The position numbers and the translations under genes are program-made. From NCBI RefSeq assembly GCF_008642315.1, contig NZ_CP029192.1:2356001-2420000 (forward strand): 64,000 nt of DNA, read 5' to 3'. Source of the DNA: Streptomyces venezuelae (GTDB taxonomy: Bacteria > Actinomycetota > Actinomycetes > Streptomycetales > Streptomycetaceae). Positions 45,908 through 54,923 of the stretch are shown in pieces. The notes below the pieces were generated by a model. The model was not told where the DNA came from. It was given only the letters and a program-made list of their open reading frames with translations, and searched no databases. Position 1 is the stretch's first letter, and every line of letters begins with the position of its first letter.

Positions 45908-47887
45908 CTAGGCCTCGGCCGCCTCGGCTGCCTTCGCCGCCGCGTCGATCGCCGCCAGCGAGCGTCGGGCCTGGTTGCGGTCCGTGGTGTACCAGAAGTC
46001 GGGCAGCGAGGCCCGCAGGTAGCTGCCGTAGCGGGCGGTGGCAAGGCGGGGGTCCAGGACAGCGACCACTCCACGGTCCCCGGAGGCCCGTACGAGACGG
46101 CCCGCGCCCTGGGCCATCAACAGGGCCGCGTGGGTCGCCGCGACCGCCATGAACCCATTGCCACCGGCATCGTCGACCGCCTTCTGGCGAGCGCTCATCA
46201 GCGGATCGTCGGGACGCGGGAACGGGATCTTGTCCATGATCACCAGCTGGCAGCTGGTCCCCGGCACGTCGACGCCCTGCCAGAGCGAGAGCGTCCCGAA
46301 CAAGCAGGTCTTCGAGTCGGCCGCGAAGCCCTTGATCAGCTCTCCCAGCGTCTCCTCGCCCTGCAGGAGGATCGGCATGTCCAGCCGCCCCCGCAGTTCC
46401 TCCGCCGCCCCCTGAGCGGCCCGCATCGAGGAGAAGAGACCGAGCGTGCGTCCACCGGCCGCCTCGATCAGCTCGGCGAGCTCGTCCAGCATGTCGCTGC
46501 GGGTGCCCTCGCGCCCCGGCCGGGCCAGGTGTTTGGCGACGTACAGGATGCCCTGTTTCCCGTAGTCGAAGGGCGAGCCGACGTCGAGCCCCTTCCACAC
46601 GGGCGCGTCGTCGGATTCGGTGCCCTCCGGGGCCAGACCGAGCGAGGCCCCCACTCCGTTGAAGTCACCGCCCAGCTTGAGCGTGGCGGAGGTGAGGACC
46701 ACTGAACGATCGGCGAAGAGCTTCTCCCTGAGGAGGCCCGACACCGACATGGGGGCCACCCTCAGGGAGGCGCCGTAGCGATCATGGCGTTCGTACCAGA
46801 CCACGTCGTACTCGGAGCCGTTCGTGATGCGCTCCGCCACGTCGTGGATCGACTCCACGGAGGCGAGAGCCTGCTTGCGGACCGCGTCCTCGTCCTGGAC
46901 CGACTTGTCCCGGGTCGAGCCGAGCGCGCTGATCACCGTGCGCGCGGCGTCCCGCAGGGCCATCAGCGCATAGCCGAGGTCCTCGGGGATCTCCTCCAGG
47001 CGGCCGGGCAGAGCAAGCTCCATCAGCCGCTCGAAGCCCTCCGAGGCGGTCTGAAGCTGGTCCGCCGCCTTCTCGTTGACCAGCTTCGCCGCGCGGCGCA
47101 CGGCACGATTGACCTGCCCCGGAGTGAGCTCCCCCGTGGCCACACCGGTGACGCGGGAGACCAGCTCGTGGGCCTCGTCCACGATCAGCACTTCGTGCTG
47201 AGGCAGGACGGGGGCACCTTCGATGGCATCGATGGCGAGCAGCGCGTGGTTCGTGACGACGACCTCGGACAGCTTGGCGCGCTCGCGGGCCGCCTCGGCG
47301 AAGCACTCCGCCCCATAGGCGCACTTCGAAGCTCCCAGGCACTCCCTGGAGGAGACGGACACCTGGGACCAGGCCCGGTCGGAGACCCCGGGGGTCAGGT
47401 CGTCGCGGTCGCCCGTCTCTGTCTCGTCCGCCCAGTCCCGCATCCGCAGGAGGTCCTGGCCCAGCTTGCTGGTGGGGGCGGCCGCCTCGAACTGGTCGAA
47501 AAGGCCCTCCTCCTCGTCCTGCGGCATGCCTTCGTGGAGGCGGTGCAGGCAGAGATAGTTCGAACGCCCCTTGAGCATCGCGAACTGCGGACGGCGGCGC
47601 AGCAGCGGATGCAGCGCGTCCACGGTGCGCGGCAGATCGCGCTCCACGAGCTGGCGCTGCAGGGCGAGAGTGGCCGTCGCGATCACCACACGCTCGCCGT
47701 GGGCGAGGGCCGGCACCAGATAGCCGAGGGATTTACCGGTGCCGGTGCCGGCCTGGACCAGCAGGTGGGAGCCGTCGTCGATCGCCTCGGCGACGGTCTC
47801 GGCCATGGACACCTGGCCAGGGCGTTCCGTACCACCGACAGCGGCGACGGCGGCGTGCAGGAGCTCGGGGAGCGAGGGCTTCGTCAT
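45908..47887 (-). CDS. dinG: DinG-family ATP-dependent DNA helicase
   Basis: A 659-residue superfamily 2 iron-sulfur helicase. Walker A is QAGTGTGKSLGY near 40, the Fe-S cysteines are spread around SRECLGASKCAYGAECF (near 180-196), DEAH is in LIVDEAHEL near 237, and the C-terminal motifs include ATHAALLMAQGAGRLVR. It unwinds damaged DNA, R-loops and G-quadruplexes. It is the first gene downstream of the siderophore genes (40-bp gap), so it may share their transcript, although no SOS box is visible just before it. Confidence 0.92.
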   Translation of the reverse strand: MTKPSLPELLHAAVAAVGGTERPGQVSMAETVAEAIDDGSHLLVQAGTGTGKSLGYLVPALAHGERVVIATATLALQRQLVERDLPRTVDALHPLLRRRPQFAMLKGRSNYLCLHRLHEGMPQDEEEGLFDQFEAAAPTSKLGQDLLRMRDWADETETGDRDDLTPGVSDRAWSQVSVSSRECLGASKCAYGAECFAEAARERAKLSEVVVTNHALLAIDAIEGAPVLPQHEVLIVDEAHELVSRVTGVATGELTPGQVNRAVRRAAKLVNEKAADQLQTASEGFERLMELALPGRLEEIPEDLGYALMALRDAARTVISALGSTRDKSVQDEDAVRKQALASVESIHDVAERITNGSEYDVVWYERHDRYGASLRVAPMSVSGLLREKLFADRSVVLTSATLKLGGDFNGVGASLGLAPEGTESDDAPVWKGLDVGSPFDYGKQGILYVAKHLARPGREGTRSDMLDELAELIEAAGGRTLGLFSSMRAAQGAAEELRGRLDMPILLQGEETLGELIKGFAADSKTCLFGTLSLWQGVDVPGTSCQLVIMDKIPFPRPDDPLMSARQKAVDDAGGNGFMAVAATHAALLMAQGAGRLVRASGDRGVVAVLDPRLATARYGSYLRASLPDFWYTTDRNQARRSLAAIDAAAKAAEAAEA

Positions 47888-47927
47888 AGCGCGACCACCC
47901 TACGGTGCCCCACTGACAATCCGCCGA

Positions 47928-49961
47928 TCAAGGTTGGTGGAGGGGGTTGCCCACGGTTCCGTGCACGGCGGCGTGCGGGCGCTGGGACCGGTCGCGGTAT
48001 CCGTCGAGGTGCAGGCGGTTCCGGTTCAGGCAGAGCCGCTCGATACGGGGGGTGAGCAGGTCGAACATCTCGTACCGTTCCTTCAGCTCGGGGGCGCGTG
48101 CCTGGTGCCGCAGGATCTCGGACCGCACGAAGGACCAGAAGTCGGCTTCCGGAACACCCAGTTGTTCCTCGCAGAGGGGCGCGAGATAGCGGAAGACGCC
48201 CACGAAAAGACCCGAGTGGATGAACTGGGTGAGGAAAGCGGGCGGCTCTGTGAGCAGTACGTCACGCACGTCCCCGGGCATCGCGTCGTGCTCGGGCAGC
48301 GGTACCGCGCTCACGTTGACGTCGTCCACGAAATCCTTCACGGCGAGCCGGACGGGCACGTCATTACCGTCGAAAACAACGATGGCGTTCTCCCCGTGAG
48401 GGGAGAACACCGTTCCGTAGCGGTAGAGAAAGTGCAGCAAGGGCGGCAGCAGTGCGGCGAAGAGCCGCCGCAGCCAGGCCTCGGGCGCCAACCCCGAGCG
48501 CTCCACGAGCTCGGCGACGAAGGCCCGGCCGCCGGAGTCGGTATGCGTGAGAGAGGCCAGGGTGCGGGCACGTTCACCGGGTGCAAGGTAGCGATGCAGG
48601 GGCTCTCGCCAGATGGCGCCGAGCAACTCTCTGTACTGATAGGGGACTTCAAGCAGCCCGTCGTACACGGGATGCTCGACGGCCACCGACGCCACCTCGC
48701 CGAGCAGGATGACCCCGCATTCGTCGCGCAGGAAGGGGTCGGCGTCCCGCAGCCCGTGCATCCAGGCGGTGACTGCGGGCGCGGCCACCGTGCGGCCGGT
48801 GGGCAGACCCCGCCACACGAGCGTGTTCAGGACCGACAGCGGAAGCTTCACGGTGTGCCGGTCGGGGCGGGTCGTATTGAGAAACGTACGGATGGACTGC
48901 TGAGGAAGGCGCAGGTCACCGTCACTGCAGAGCGGAACGATGGCATCCGCGGCAATGGACGGTGCGAAGAGCGGCAGCACCGTCTCGTCCCACTGCCAGG
49001 GGTGCACGGGCAGGTAGAGGTACTGCGCCGGGTCCAACCCGCGTGCGCGCAGTAAATCCGCGAAGACTGCCCGGATGTCGGCGGAGAGCTCGCGTGCGTA
49101 CAGCTGCGGGGCGGTGTCCAGCCCCGCGACGCCCCGGTACACGGCGAGGTCGGTGTGGACGGCGATCCACGGCAGCGTCGTGGAGCGGCGCGCCTCGGGG
49201 GCCCAACGGTCGGTGTCGCCGGCGGAGAACCCGATCCGCCCCTTGTTCAGGACGAGCCAGGGATGGCCCGTCTGATGCCCTTCGAGTTCCGCGTAGCCGA
49301 GATCGGCGAGCTGGGCCGCGCTGAGCGCCGTGTTGTCGATCTTGGCGTCGGCGCTGAGGGTGACGGTGAGCTCGCGGATGAGATGGCCGAGTGTGGCGCC
49401 GTCCAGGCCCAGGGTCCGGCGGGCGAGTACGAGGAAGCGCAGGGGGTCGCTCAATGCGAGGGCCGGCCCGTTGCCCTCGGTGAGGGTCAGGCCGGCCGGG
49501 TCCACATACCAGCTTCCGTACGATCCGCGGCGGGCGCGGAAGGTGAGCACGGTGCCTTGTCGATCCGGGGAGTCGTCGGTCCCGTCGGAGTCGCCGGCCC
49601 GGTGCGAACCGCCGTTCCCGTGCGAGCCGGCGGTCCCGTTCCTCTCCCCCACCGCATCGGCGACCTCGTCCTGCCTCCGCGCATCGTCCGCGGCCTCGTC
49701 CTGGTCGGCCGGTTCGAGATCCTGTCCGGCCGGTTCGAGCCGAAGCCGGTAGATGCCCGCCTCCCCGTCCCCGTCCCGGTCCCCCTCAGCCGCGGGCACG
49801 GACACCGGCACGGGCCGAATGATCTCCTCGTACGCGAACTCCCCGATCATCTTGGCCAGCAGTCGGCGCCCGGCCTCTCGCCATCTGTCCTGAGTCAGTT
49901 CGGGCGGGTCGTATAGCTCGATGGAGGGCCGGGGAATCGAGCTGGCGGACGGATTCGGCAC
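47928..49961 (-). CDS. IucA/IucC-family NIS siderophore synthetase, SPHGEN type
   Basis: A 677-residue NRPS-independent siderophore synthetase. The acyl-adenylation core is seen in RTFLNTTRPDRHTVKLPLSV, the active-site SPHGENAIVVF near residue 518, and the C-terminal FhuF-like region ending QARAPELKERYEMFDL. Residues about 75-135 are an inserted low-complexity stretch rich in Asp, Gly, Ser and Glu. It condenses a carboxylic acid (citrate or succinate class) with an amine or hydroxylamine using ATP. It is the last gene of a four-gene set, 44 bp after the acetyltransferase gene. Substrates are not predictable here. Confidence 0.9.
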   Translation of the reverse strand: MPNPSASSIPRPSIELYDPPELTQDRWREAGRRLLAKMIGEFAYEEIIRPVPVSVPAAEGDRDGDGEAGIYRLRLEPAGQDLEPADQDEAADDARRQDEVADAVGERNGTAGSHGNGGSHRAGDSDGTDDSPDRQGTVLTFRARRGSYGSWYVDPAGLTLTEGNGPALALSDPLRFLVLARRTLGLDGATLGHLIRELTVTLSADAKIDNTALSAAQLADLGYAELEGHQTGHPWLVLNKGRIGFSAGDTDRWAPEARRSTTLPWIAVHTDLAVYRGVAGLDTAPQLYARELSADIRAVFADLLRARGLDPAQYLYLPVHPWQWDETVLPLFAPSIAADAIVPLCSDGDLRLPQQSIRTFLNTTRPDRHTVKLPLSVLNTLVWRGLPTGRTVAAPAVTAWMHGLRDADPFLRDECGVILLGEVASVAVEHPVYDGLLEVPYQYRELLGAIWREPLHRYLAPGERARTLASLTHTDSGGRAFVAELVERSGLAPEAWLRRLFAALLPPLLHFLYRYGTVFSPHGENAIVVFDGNDVPVRLAVKDFVDDVNVSAVPLPEHDAMPGDVRDVLLTEPPAFLTQFIHSGLFVGVFRYLAPLCEEQLGVPEADFWSFVRSEILRHQARAPELKERYEMFDLLTPRIERLCLNRNRLHLDGYRDRSQRPHAAVHGTVGNPLHQP

Positions 49962-50005
49962 GGGGACTCCTCGGTGAGGGAACCGGATCGGGTCGAGCGT
50001 CGTTA

Positions 50006-50773
50006 CTAAGAGTGATCAGGCCAGAGCAGGGAGCGCAGGGCCCGGTCACGGACCATGAGAGCCGCGCGTTTCTCGGGCAGATCCACCTCCGCAAAGAAGC
50101 GGAAGCCGGCGCTCAAGAAAGCGGAGACGGAGGGGGTGTTGCGCAGGTCGGGTTCAGCCACGACGCGTGCGCAGGAAGGACGGTGGTCGAGCACCAGGTC
50201 GGCCACGGCTCTGAGCAACGAAGTGCCTAGGCCACGGCCGCGGTTGGCGACGCTGCCGATGAGGAGGTGGATGCCGGTGTCGTGCGGCCGCGAGGCGTAG
50301 TGCCGGGCCAGCGGATCCAGGTCCGCTCGGTACAGCTCCCAGTAGCTCATCGGCATCCCGTCCAGCACGCCCAGGCAAGGAACGCTGCGTCCGTCCCCGT
50401 CCAGCTGCGTCCGGAGGTGGGTCTCCGTCACGGCTTCGGGTCCGGCCAGTTCCCAGAAAGCGGCCACCGCAGGGTCATTCATCCAGCGGCTGATCACTGG
50501 GAGGTCACGTTCGAGACGTACGGGTACGAGTTGGAAGACACCGGCACCGGTGGTGACAGGGCCCCAGTCGCCGACGCCGTCCAGTAGATCGTCCTGCACC
50601 CCACCGATTCGCCGCTCGCCCTCTGCCATCAGGGCGACGAGCTCATCGGGCAGCCGCAGGTCGAGGGTGTCCGCGCAGTCGGCGCCGGTAGCGGCGGATT
50701 CGATTCCGGCGTTGAGTCCGGCATCAGGTCCGGCATCGATCCCGGTGTCGGTGCTCGCATCGGTGGGAGGCAC
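50006..50773 (-). CDS. AlcB/IucB-type GNAT acyltransferase of the NIS siderophore locus
   Basis: A 255-residue GNAT-family acyltransferase. The AlcB-specific region is visible as VISRWMNDPAVAAFWELAGP, followed by the acetyl-CoA loop RGRGLGTSLLRAVADLV and a core ending NTPSVSAFLSAGFRFFAEVDLPEKRAALMVRDR. Family members acylate N-hydroxylysine or related hydroxylamines. Residues 1-40 are a repeating Asp/Thr/Ala/Gly-rich segment (DAGPDAGLNAG). Start is GTG preceded by AGGAG at 7 nt. Between two IucA/IucC genes. Confidence 0.87.
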   Translation of the reverse strand: MPPTDASTDTGIDAGPDAGLNAGIESAATGADCADTLDLRLPDELVALMAEGERRIGGVQDDLLDGVGDWGPVTTGAGVFQLVPVRLERDLPVISRWMNDPAVAAFWELAGPEAVTETHLRTQLDGDGRSVPCLGVLDGMPMSYWELYRADLDPLARHYASRPHDTGIHLLIGSVANRGRGLGTSLLRAVADLVLDHRPSCARVVAEPDLRNTPSVSAFLSAGFRFFAEVDLPEKRAALMVRDRALRSLLWPDHS

Positions 50774-50808
50774 GACGTCGCTCCTGTCAGCAGAGGTGTG
50801 GCATGTCC

Positions 50809-52860
50809 TCAGGAATGGAGGGGGTTGGGAATGGTGACGTAGACGGACTGGGTGTCGACCGGGCCGACGAGCTCGTCGAGCCCGTGCAACCGGGTCAGCA
50901 AGTTGGCCTTGCAGCGCAGCACGGGTGAGTCGAGCAAGGTCGCGGGCAGCGAGGTACGCAGCTTGGCGGGGCCCGATGCCACATCGCCCAGGAAGCGACG
51001 GAAGGCGGCGAGCAGCAGACGTTCGTCCGCGAGCCGTTCGGCGCCGAGGGCTCCGATGAGGCCGAGGACGTTGTTGATGCCGAGGTAATAGGCGAACCGC
51101 TCGTCCGTCACCTCGTCGGATACGAACGTGTCGCTGTCCCGACCGATGCCGGGAAGTCGTCGTTCGAGTTCGGCGCGCCGAGACTCGCGGAAGTAGTAGC
51201 CCTGGTTGTCGCGGTACCGGCCGCCCACGGGCCAGCCGTCGGGGTCGAGCAGGAGGAGGGTGTTCTGCTGGTGCGCCTCCAGGGCGACACCCGCCTCGCT
51301 GTCCAACCAGAGCACGGGGCGTACGACGGTTTCCAGGTAACGCAGGAACCACTCGGTGGCAACCGCGCCTCGCGAACGCCCTGTTCGCCCGGCGAGACGG
51401 GTGACGGTTTCGCCGAGCCGGGAGTGCATCGCGTGACTGTCCTGGCAGGAGGGCAGTACCGAAGGGCGGGGTGAGACCAGTCCGGCGATGCAGGTGGCGT
51501 CGTCGCCGGGCTGGAAGGGGTTGTGCCGGATCATGACGTCGAGTCCGGGGACGGGCTCGCCGTCGGTCCCTGTGACGGCGAGCCATGCCGGGTCGCGGAT
51601 GACGTCGAAGCAGGGGTGGACCGACTGCCACTGCTCTGCGAGGCCGCTGCGGAGCAGCCGGTGGACCTCGACACCGCGGTGGAGTTCCTTGCGGAGATTC
51701 TCGCGACGGGAGTTGGTGATGCGCACGCCGAGCGACAGCTTCAGCATGGCGGCGGCGCCTGGGCGGTAGAGGGTACGGACGGAGGAGGTGGGGCGCCAGG
51801 GGGTGCCGTGAGTGCCGAGGTCCTGGAGCAGGCCTGCGTCGAAGAGCGCGGCGGTCGCGGGCCGGTGCCGGAGTTCACGGATCTGCCAGGGGTGCACGGG
51901 AAGGGCGGCGCGGCCGTCTGGGAGCGGCAACTCGGCGCCGACGAGCCGGGCGGCGAGCTGGTCGGCGGGGACGGTGCGGCCGCGCTCGGTCCATGCGGAG
52001 TCGGAAGCGAGTACGGAGCGGTCGACGGCCAACCAGTGGAGTGCGAAGGCGCCGCGCAACTCCGGTGAGTAGAGGCGGGATTCGGTGTCGGACAGGCCCT
52101 CACGGCTCTTGGGGGTCGGATGCAGGGGGTGCCCGAGGAGGAGGGACTGCTCGGCGGCGAGGAAGAGGTCGGGTTCGTCGGCGGGGCGGTCGCGACGGTC
52201 GGCGAGGAAGGTGGCCGTGCGCCTAACCGAGTCGGCCACCCGGCCGACGAGGTCGGCGCCGTCGACCGGCTCGGAGGTGGTGGCCGTGGTGCCTGCTGGG
52301 GCCGCGTGAACCGTGCCGGCCGCGTTGGCTCCGCTGGCCTCGCTGACCTCGCAGTCCGCGCTGACCGGTTCAGGTTCAGGGGAGGTGGCGGTCCTGGCCG
52401 TATCGTCCGACTCGGCGTGGGTCGCGCGACGGGCCGTTTCGCGGCCGAGGAGGGCGGCGACGGTGACGGCGTCCACGGGTGGGGCGCTCTCGGGGCCGTC
52501 CTCCAGGTAAGGGAGGCTGAAGCGGTGCCAGCCGGTGGCCGACCAGTAGTGCACGGGGACGAGGAGGGCCGTTCCGCTGGCCTTGAGGGGGACCCGAAGG
52601 ATGCCTTGGTCCGGAGCGGGGAGATTGTTCTCCCTGACCCAGCAGCGGAGAAGGTTCTCGACGGCCGCGGCCTGTGCGGCGATGTGCGGGTCGGGGTGTT
52701 CCAACAAGTCGGTGGATGCCCCGCGCAGGCGCTCGGCCTCCTGGCCGCCACCCTTCTGCCGGGGGACCGTACCGGACTCCGCCACCAGTGAGGTGTGCGT
52801 GCCGCACGCGCCTGGGGCGTCGGGTTGGGGGCGGCCTTCGGATGCGGGGGTGGCGTTCAA
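50809..52860 (-). CDS. IucA/IucC-family NIS siderophore synthetase, EAHQQN type
   Basis: A 683-residue NIS synthetase. It contains LPVHPWQIRELRHRP, SSVRTLYRPGAAAMLKLSLGVRITNSRRENLRKEL, and the active-site EAHQQNTLLLLDPDGWPVGGRYRDNQGYYF, different from the SPHGEN form of its partner. Start: I place it at TTG, 6 nt after AAGGAA; upstream frame is antisense to the aminotransferase. The first ~220 residues hold a Thr/Ala/Gly-rich insertion after GRETARRATHAESDD. It lies 103 bp after the aminotransferase and 35 bp before the acetyltransferase, so one transcript is likely. Substrates unknown; pairs of synthetases usually make unsymmetrical or doubly condensed products. Confidence 0.88.
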   Translation of the reverse strand: MNATPASEGRPQPDAPGACGTHTSLVAESGTVPRQKGGGQEAERLRGASTDLLEHPDPHIAAQAAAVENLLRCWVRENNLPAPDQGILRVPLKASGTALLVPVHYWSATGWHRFSLPYLEDGPESAPPVDAVTVAALLGRETARRATHAESDDTARTATSPEPEPVSADCEVSEASGANAAGTVHAAPAGTTATTSEPVDGADLVGRVADSVRRTATFLADRRDRPADEPDLFLAAEQSLLLGHPLHPTPKSREGLSDTESRLYSPELRGAFALHWLAVDRSVLASDSAWTERGRTVPADQLAARLVGAELPLPDGRAALPVHPWQIRELRHRPATAALFDAGLLQDLGTHGTPWRPTSSVRTLYRPGAAAMLKLSLGVRITNSRRENLRKELHRGVEVHRLLRSGLAEQWQSVHPCFDVIRDPAWLAVTGTDGEPVPGLDVMIRHNPFQPGDDATCIAGLVSPRPSVLPSCQDSHAMHSRLGETVTRLAGRTGRSRGAVATEWFLRYLETVVRPVLWLDSEAGVALEAHQQNTLLLLDPDGWPVGGRYRDNQGYYFRESRRAELERRLPGIGRDSDTFVSDEVTDERFAYYLGINNVLGLIGALGAERLADERLLLAAFRRFLGDVASGPAKLRTSLPATLLDSPVLRCKANLLTRLHGLDELVGPVDTQSVYVTIPNPLHS

Positions 52861-52963
52861 GAGGGCTTCCTTGTGAGGTTGTTCGGGTCTCCGTGTGGCG
52901 ACGCGGCCCGGGGCGTGCTCGGCGGTTCCTGTCCGGCAGGAGGGCTGCCCGGGCCCGTCTTGG

Positions 52964-54544
52964 CTATCTGGGGTGGGCGCGCGCCGCGGTGGCCAGCGCG
53001 TCGGCGAGGCGGTCGAGGACCGCGGCCGCCTGTTCGTCGGTGAGGGTGAGGGGAGGCAGGAGTCGTACGACGCTGGAGTGGCGGCCGCCGAGCTCGACGA
53101 TGAGTCCACGGCGCAGGCACTCGCGCTGCACGGCAGCGGCCAGTTCGGGCGCCGGGGGGTGAGGTTGTGCGGTGGGGGCGAGGTCGGTGAGGACGGAAGC
53201 GAGGTGCTCGTCTGCGTGTGCGGTCCCGGTGCGTACGCCTCCCGTGCGCGCCGGGCCCGTGGTTGCGGCGCCTGACGTTGTGGCCTGCGACGGGAGCGCC
53301 GTCGCCGGCTCGGTGTTCGCATTCACCAGCTCCACGCCGATCATCAGGCCCCGGCCGCGGATCTCGCCGATGCAGGGGTGATGCGCGGCCAGGGAGCGGA
53401 GCTGGGCGAGCATACGGGAGCCGAGGGTGGCGGCGCGTTCGGCGAGGCCGTTCTCGCGGACGTACGCGAGGGTCGCCGCGCCCGCCGCCATGGCGAGTTG
53501 GTTGCCGCGGAAGGTTCCCGCGTGGGCGCCGGGGGGCCAGACGTCGAGGTCGTCGCGGTAGACCACGACGGCCAGGGGCAGGCTGCCGCCGATCGCTTTG
53601 GAGAGCACCATGACGTCCGGGACGATGCCGCTGTGCTCGACGGCCCAGAAGGCGCCGGTGCGACCGACACCCGTCTGCACCTCGTCCGCGATGAGAGGGA
53701 TGCCGCGGGCGGCGGTGATCTCGCGCATCCGGCGGAGCCAGGCGTCGGGTGCGGGGTAGACCCCGCCCTCTCCCTGGACGGGTTCGAGGATCATGCCGGC
53801 GGGGGCCGGTACGCCCGATTTGGTGTCGTCGAGGACGTTTTCGGTCCACCGGGCGGACAGTTCGGCGCCCTGCGCGCCGCCGAGCCCGAAGGGGCAGCGG
53901 TAGTCCTGGGGGTAGGGCAGGCGCGCGACCCGGACGGTCGATGCGCCGCCGGACGCTTCGAGCGCGCCTGCGGTCATGCCGTGGTAGGCACCGGCGAAGG
54001 CGAGCAGCCCGTCGCGGCCGGTGGCCGCGCGGACCAGTTTCAGTGCCGCCTCCACCGCGTCCGTCCCCGCGGGGCCGCAGAACTGGATCCGTGCGCGGTC
54101 CGCCAGGCCGGGCGGCAGCGTGCGGAACAGCTCCGTGGTGAACGCGTCCTTGACCGGCGTCGCGAGATCGAGGACGTGCAGCGGGGCCCCGGAGTCGAGG
54201 ACCTTCCTGATCGCTTCGAGGACCACGGGGTGGTTGTGGCCGAGCGCGAGGGTTCCGGCGCCGGAGAGACAGTCCAGGTAGCGGCGGCCGTCGGCGCCCT
54301 CGATCGTCAGTCCGCGTGCCCGGACCGGGACGATCGGGAGGGCTCGCGCATAGGTGCGGGCGGCCGATTCGCGTGCCGCCTGGCGCCGCAGGATGCCCTC
54401 GTGGGCCGTGGTCTGCGCCGCGGGCCGCGCGGGCTGCGGTGTGCTCTGCGCGGGCGGCGCTGTGGACTGCGCGTGCTGCACCGCGGGCTGCGTTACGGAA
54501 TTCACTGCGGACGCCGCCGCGGGCGCAGGGTCGGTCACGGCCAC
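52964..54544 (-). CDS. Class III PLP aminotransferase, diaminobutyrate-2-oxoglutarate type, of the NIS locus
   Basis: A 526-residue class III (subgroup II) aminotransferase. PLP-site marks: GPAGTDAVEAALKLVRAATGRDGLLAFAGAYHGMTAGAL near 160, the aspartate in IADEVQTGVGRTG near 280, and the Schiff-base lysine in MVLSKAIGGSLPLAV near 300; later GTFRGNQLAMAAG. It best fits the diaminobutyrate-2-oxoglutarate aminotransferases of siderophore loci such as rhizobactin, which make a diamine from aspartate semialdehyde. No decarboxylase follows, so the diaminobutyrate would be used as such. Start is GTG 10 nt after GGGAGG. Residues ~405-455 are an inserted Thr/Ala/Gly-rich loop. Likely first gene of the operon. 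Confidence 0.85.
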   Translation of the reverse strand: MAVTDPAPAAASAVNSVTQPAVQHAQSTAPPAQSTPQPARPAAQTTAHEGILRRQAARESAARTYARALPIVPVRARGLTIEGADGRRYLDCLSGAGTLALGHNHPVVLEAIRKVLDSGAPLHVLDLATPVKDAFTTELFRTLPPGLADRARIQFCGPAGTDAVEAALKLVRAATGRDGLLAFAGAYHGMTAGALEASGGASTVRVARLPYPQDYRCPFGLGGAQGAELSARWTENVLDDTKSGVPAPAGMILEPVQGEGGVYPAPDAWLRRMREITAARGIPLIADEVQTGVGRTGAFWAVEHSGIVPDVMVLSKAIGGSLPLAVVVYRDDLDVWPPGAHAGTFRGNQLAMAAGAATLAYVRENGLAERAATLGSRMLAQLRSLAAHHPCIGEIRGRGLMIGVELVNANTEPATALPSQATTSGAATTGPARTGGVRTGTAHADEHLASVLTDLAPTAQPHPPAPELAAAVQRECLRRGLIVELGGRHSSVVRLLPPLTLTDEQAAAVLDRLADALATAARAHPR

Positions 54545-54923
54545 GACTGTTGGTCCTCCCGCTGGGGACGAATGCGGCCGTCCGGTGACGCCCAGGAGGG
54601 CGTCATGTGGGCGAACGCGCAGGCGAGTTGGGCAGGGGGATGAACGCATGCGGCGACTCCCCCGTACGTACCAACGACGAGAGGCCCGGCGGAACACGGG
54701 CAAGTGGAAGATCCTTGCCGTGACGGAACCGTTGCCCTTCCGTCGGCCGTCCCCAACGGCACCGGCATAGTGTGGGGGCCGTTCATCAGCGACAGGTGGC
54801 GCCGCTCCCCCGAGCAAACCCGAGCAAATCGAGCGAGGGGGTGCCGCACCGGTGGCAACGGGTGCTCCGCACCCGGATGTCCAGCACTTTGGAACAATTT
54901 CGAGGCCCAGGGGGAATCTCACG
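54545..54923. other. Divergent spacer between NIS operon and first peptidase gene
   Basis: About 380 bp. It holds the promoter motif at 54748-54772, and short inverted repeats (GGCAAG/CTTGCC and GACGGAA/TTCCGTC within 54699-54744). I searched it on both strands for a TTAGGTTAGG-like iron box and saw none. No gene is supported. Confidence 0.6.
54748..54772 (+). promoter_or_regulatory. Shared peptidase promoter motif, copy 1
   Basis: CGTCCCCAAC, 6 bp, then GGCATAGTG. The same words at the same spacing precede the second peptidase gene. It fits a -35/-10 pair of a non-housekeeping sigma factor, 152 bp before the gene start. Confidence 0.62.

Noticed and set aside
49962..54923. Iron boxes in the NIS siderophore locus.
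   Set aside because: All intergenic gaps and the divergent spacer were read on both strands; no TTAGGTTAGGCT-like sequence was seen.
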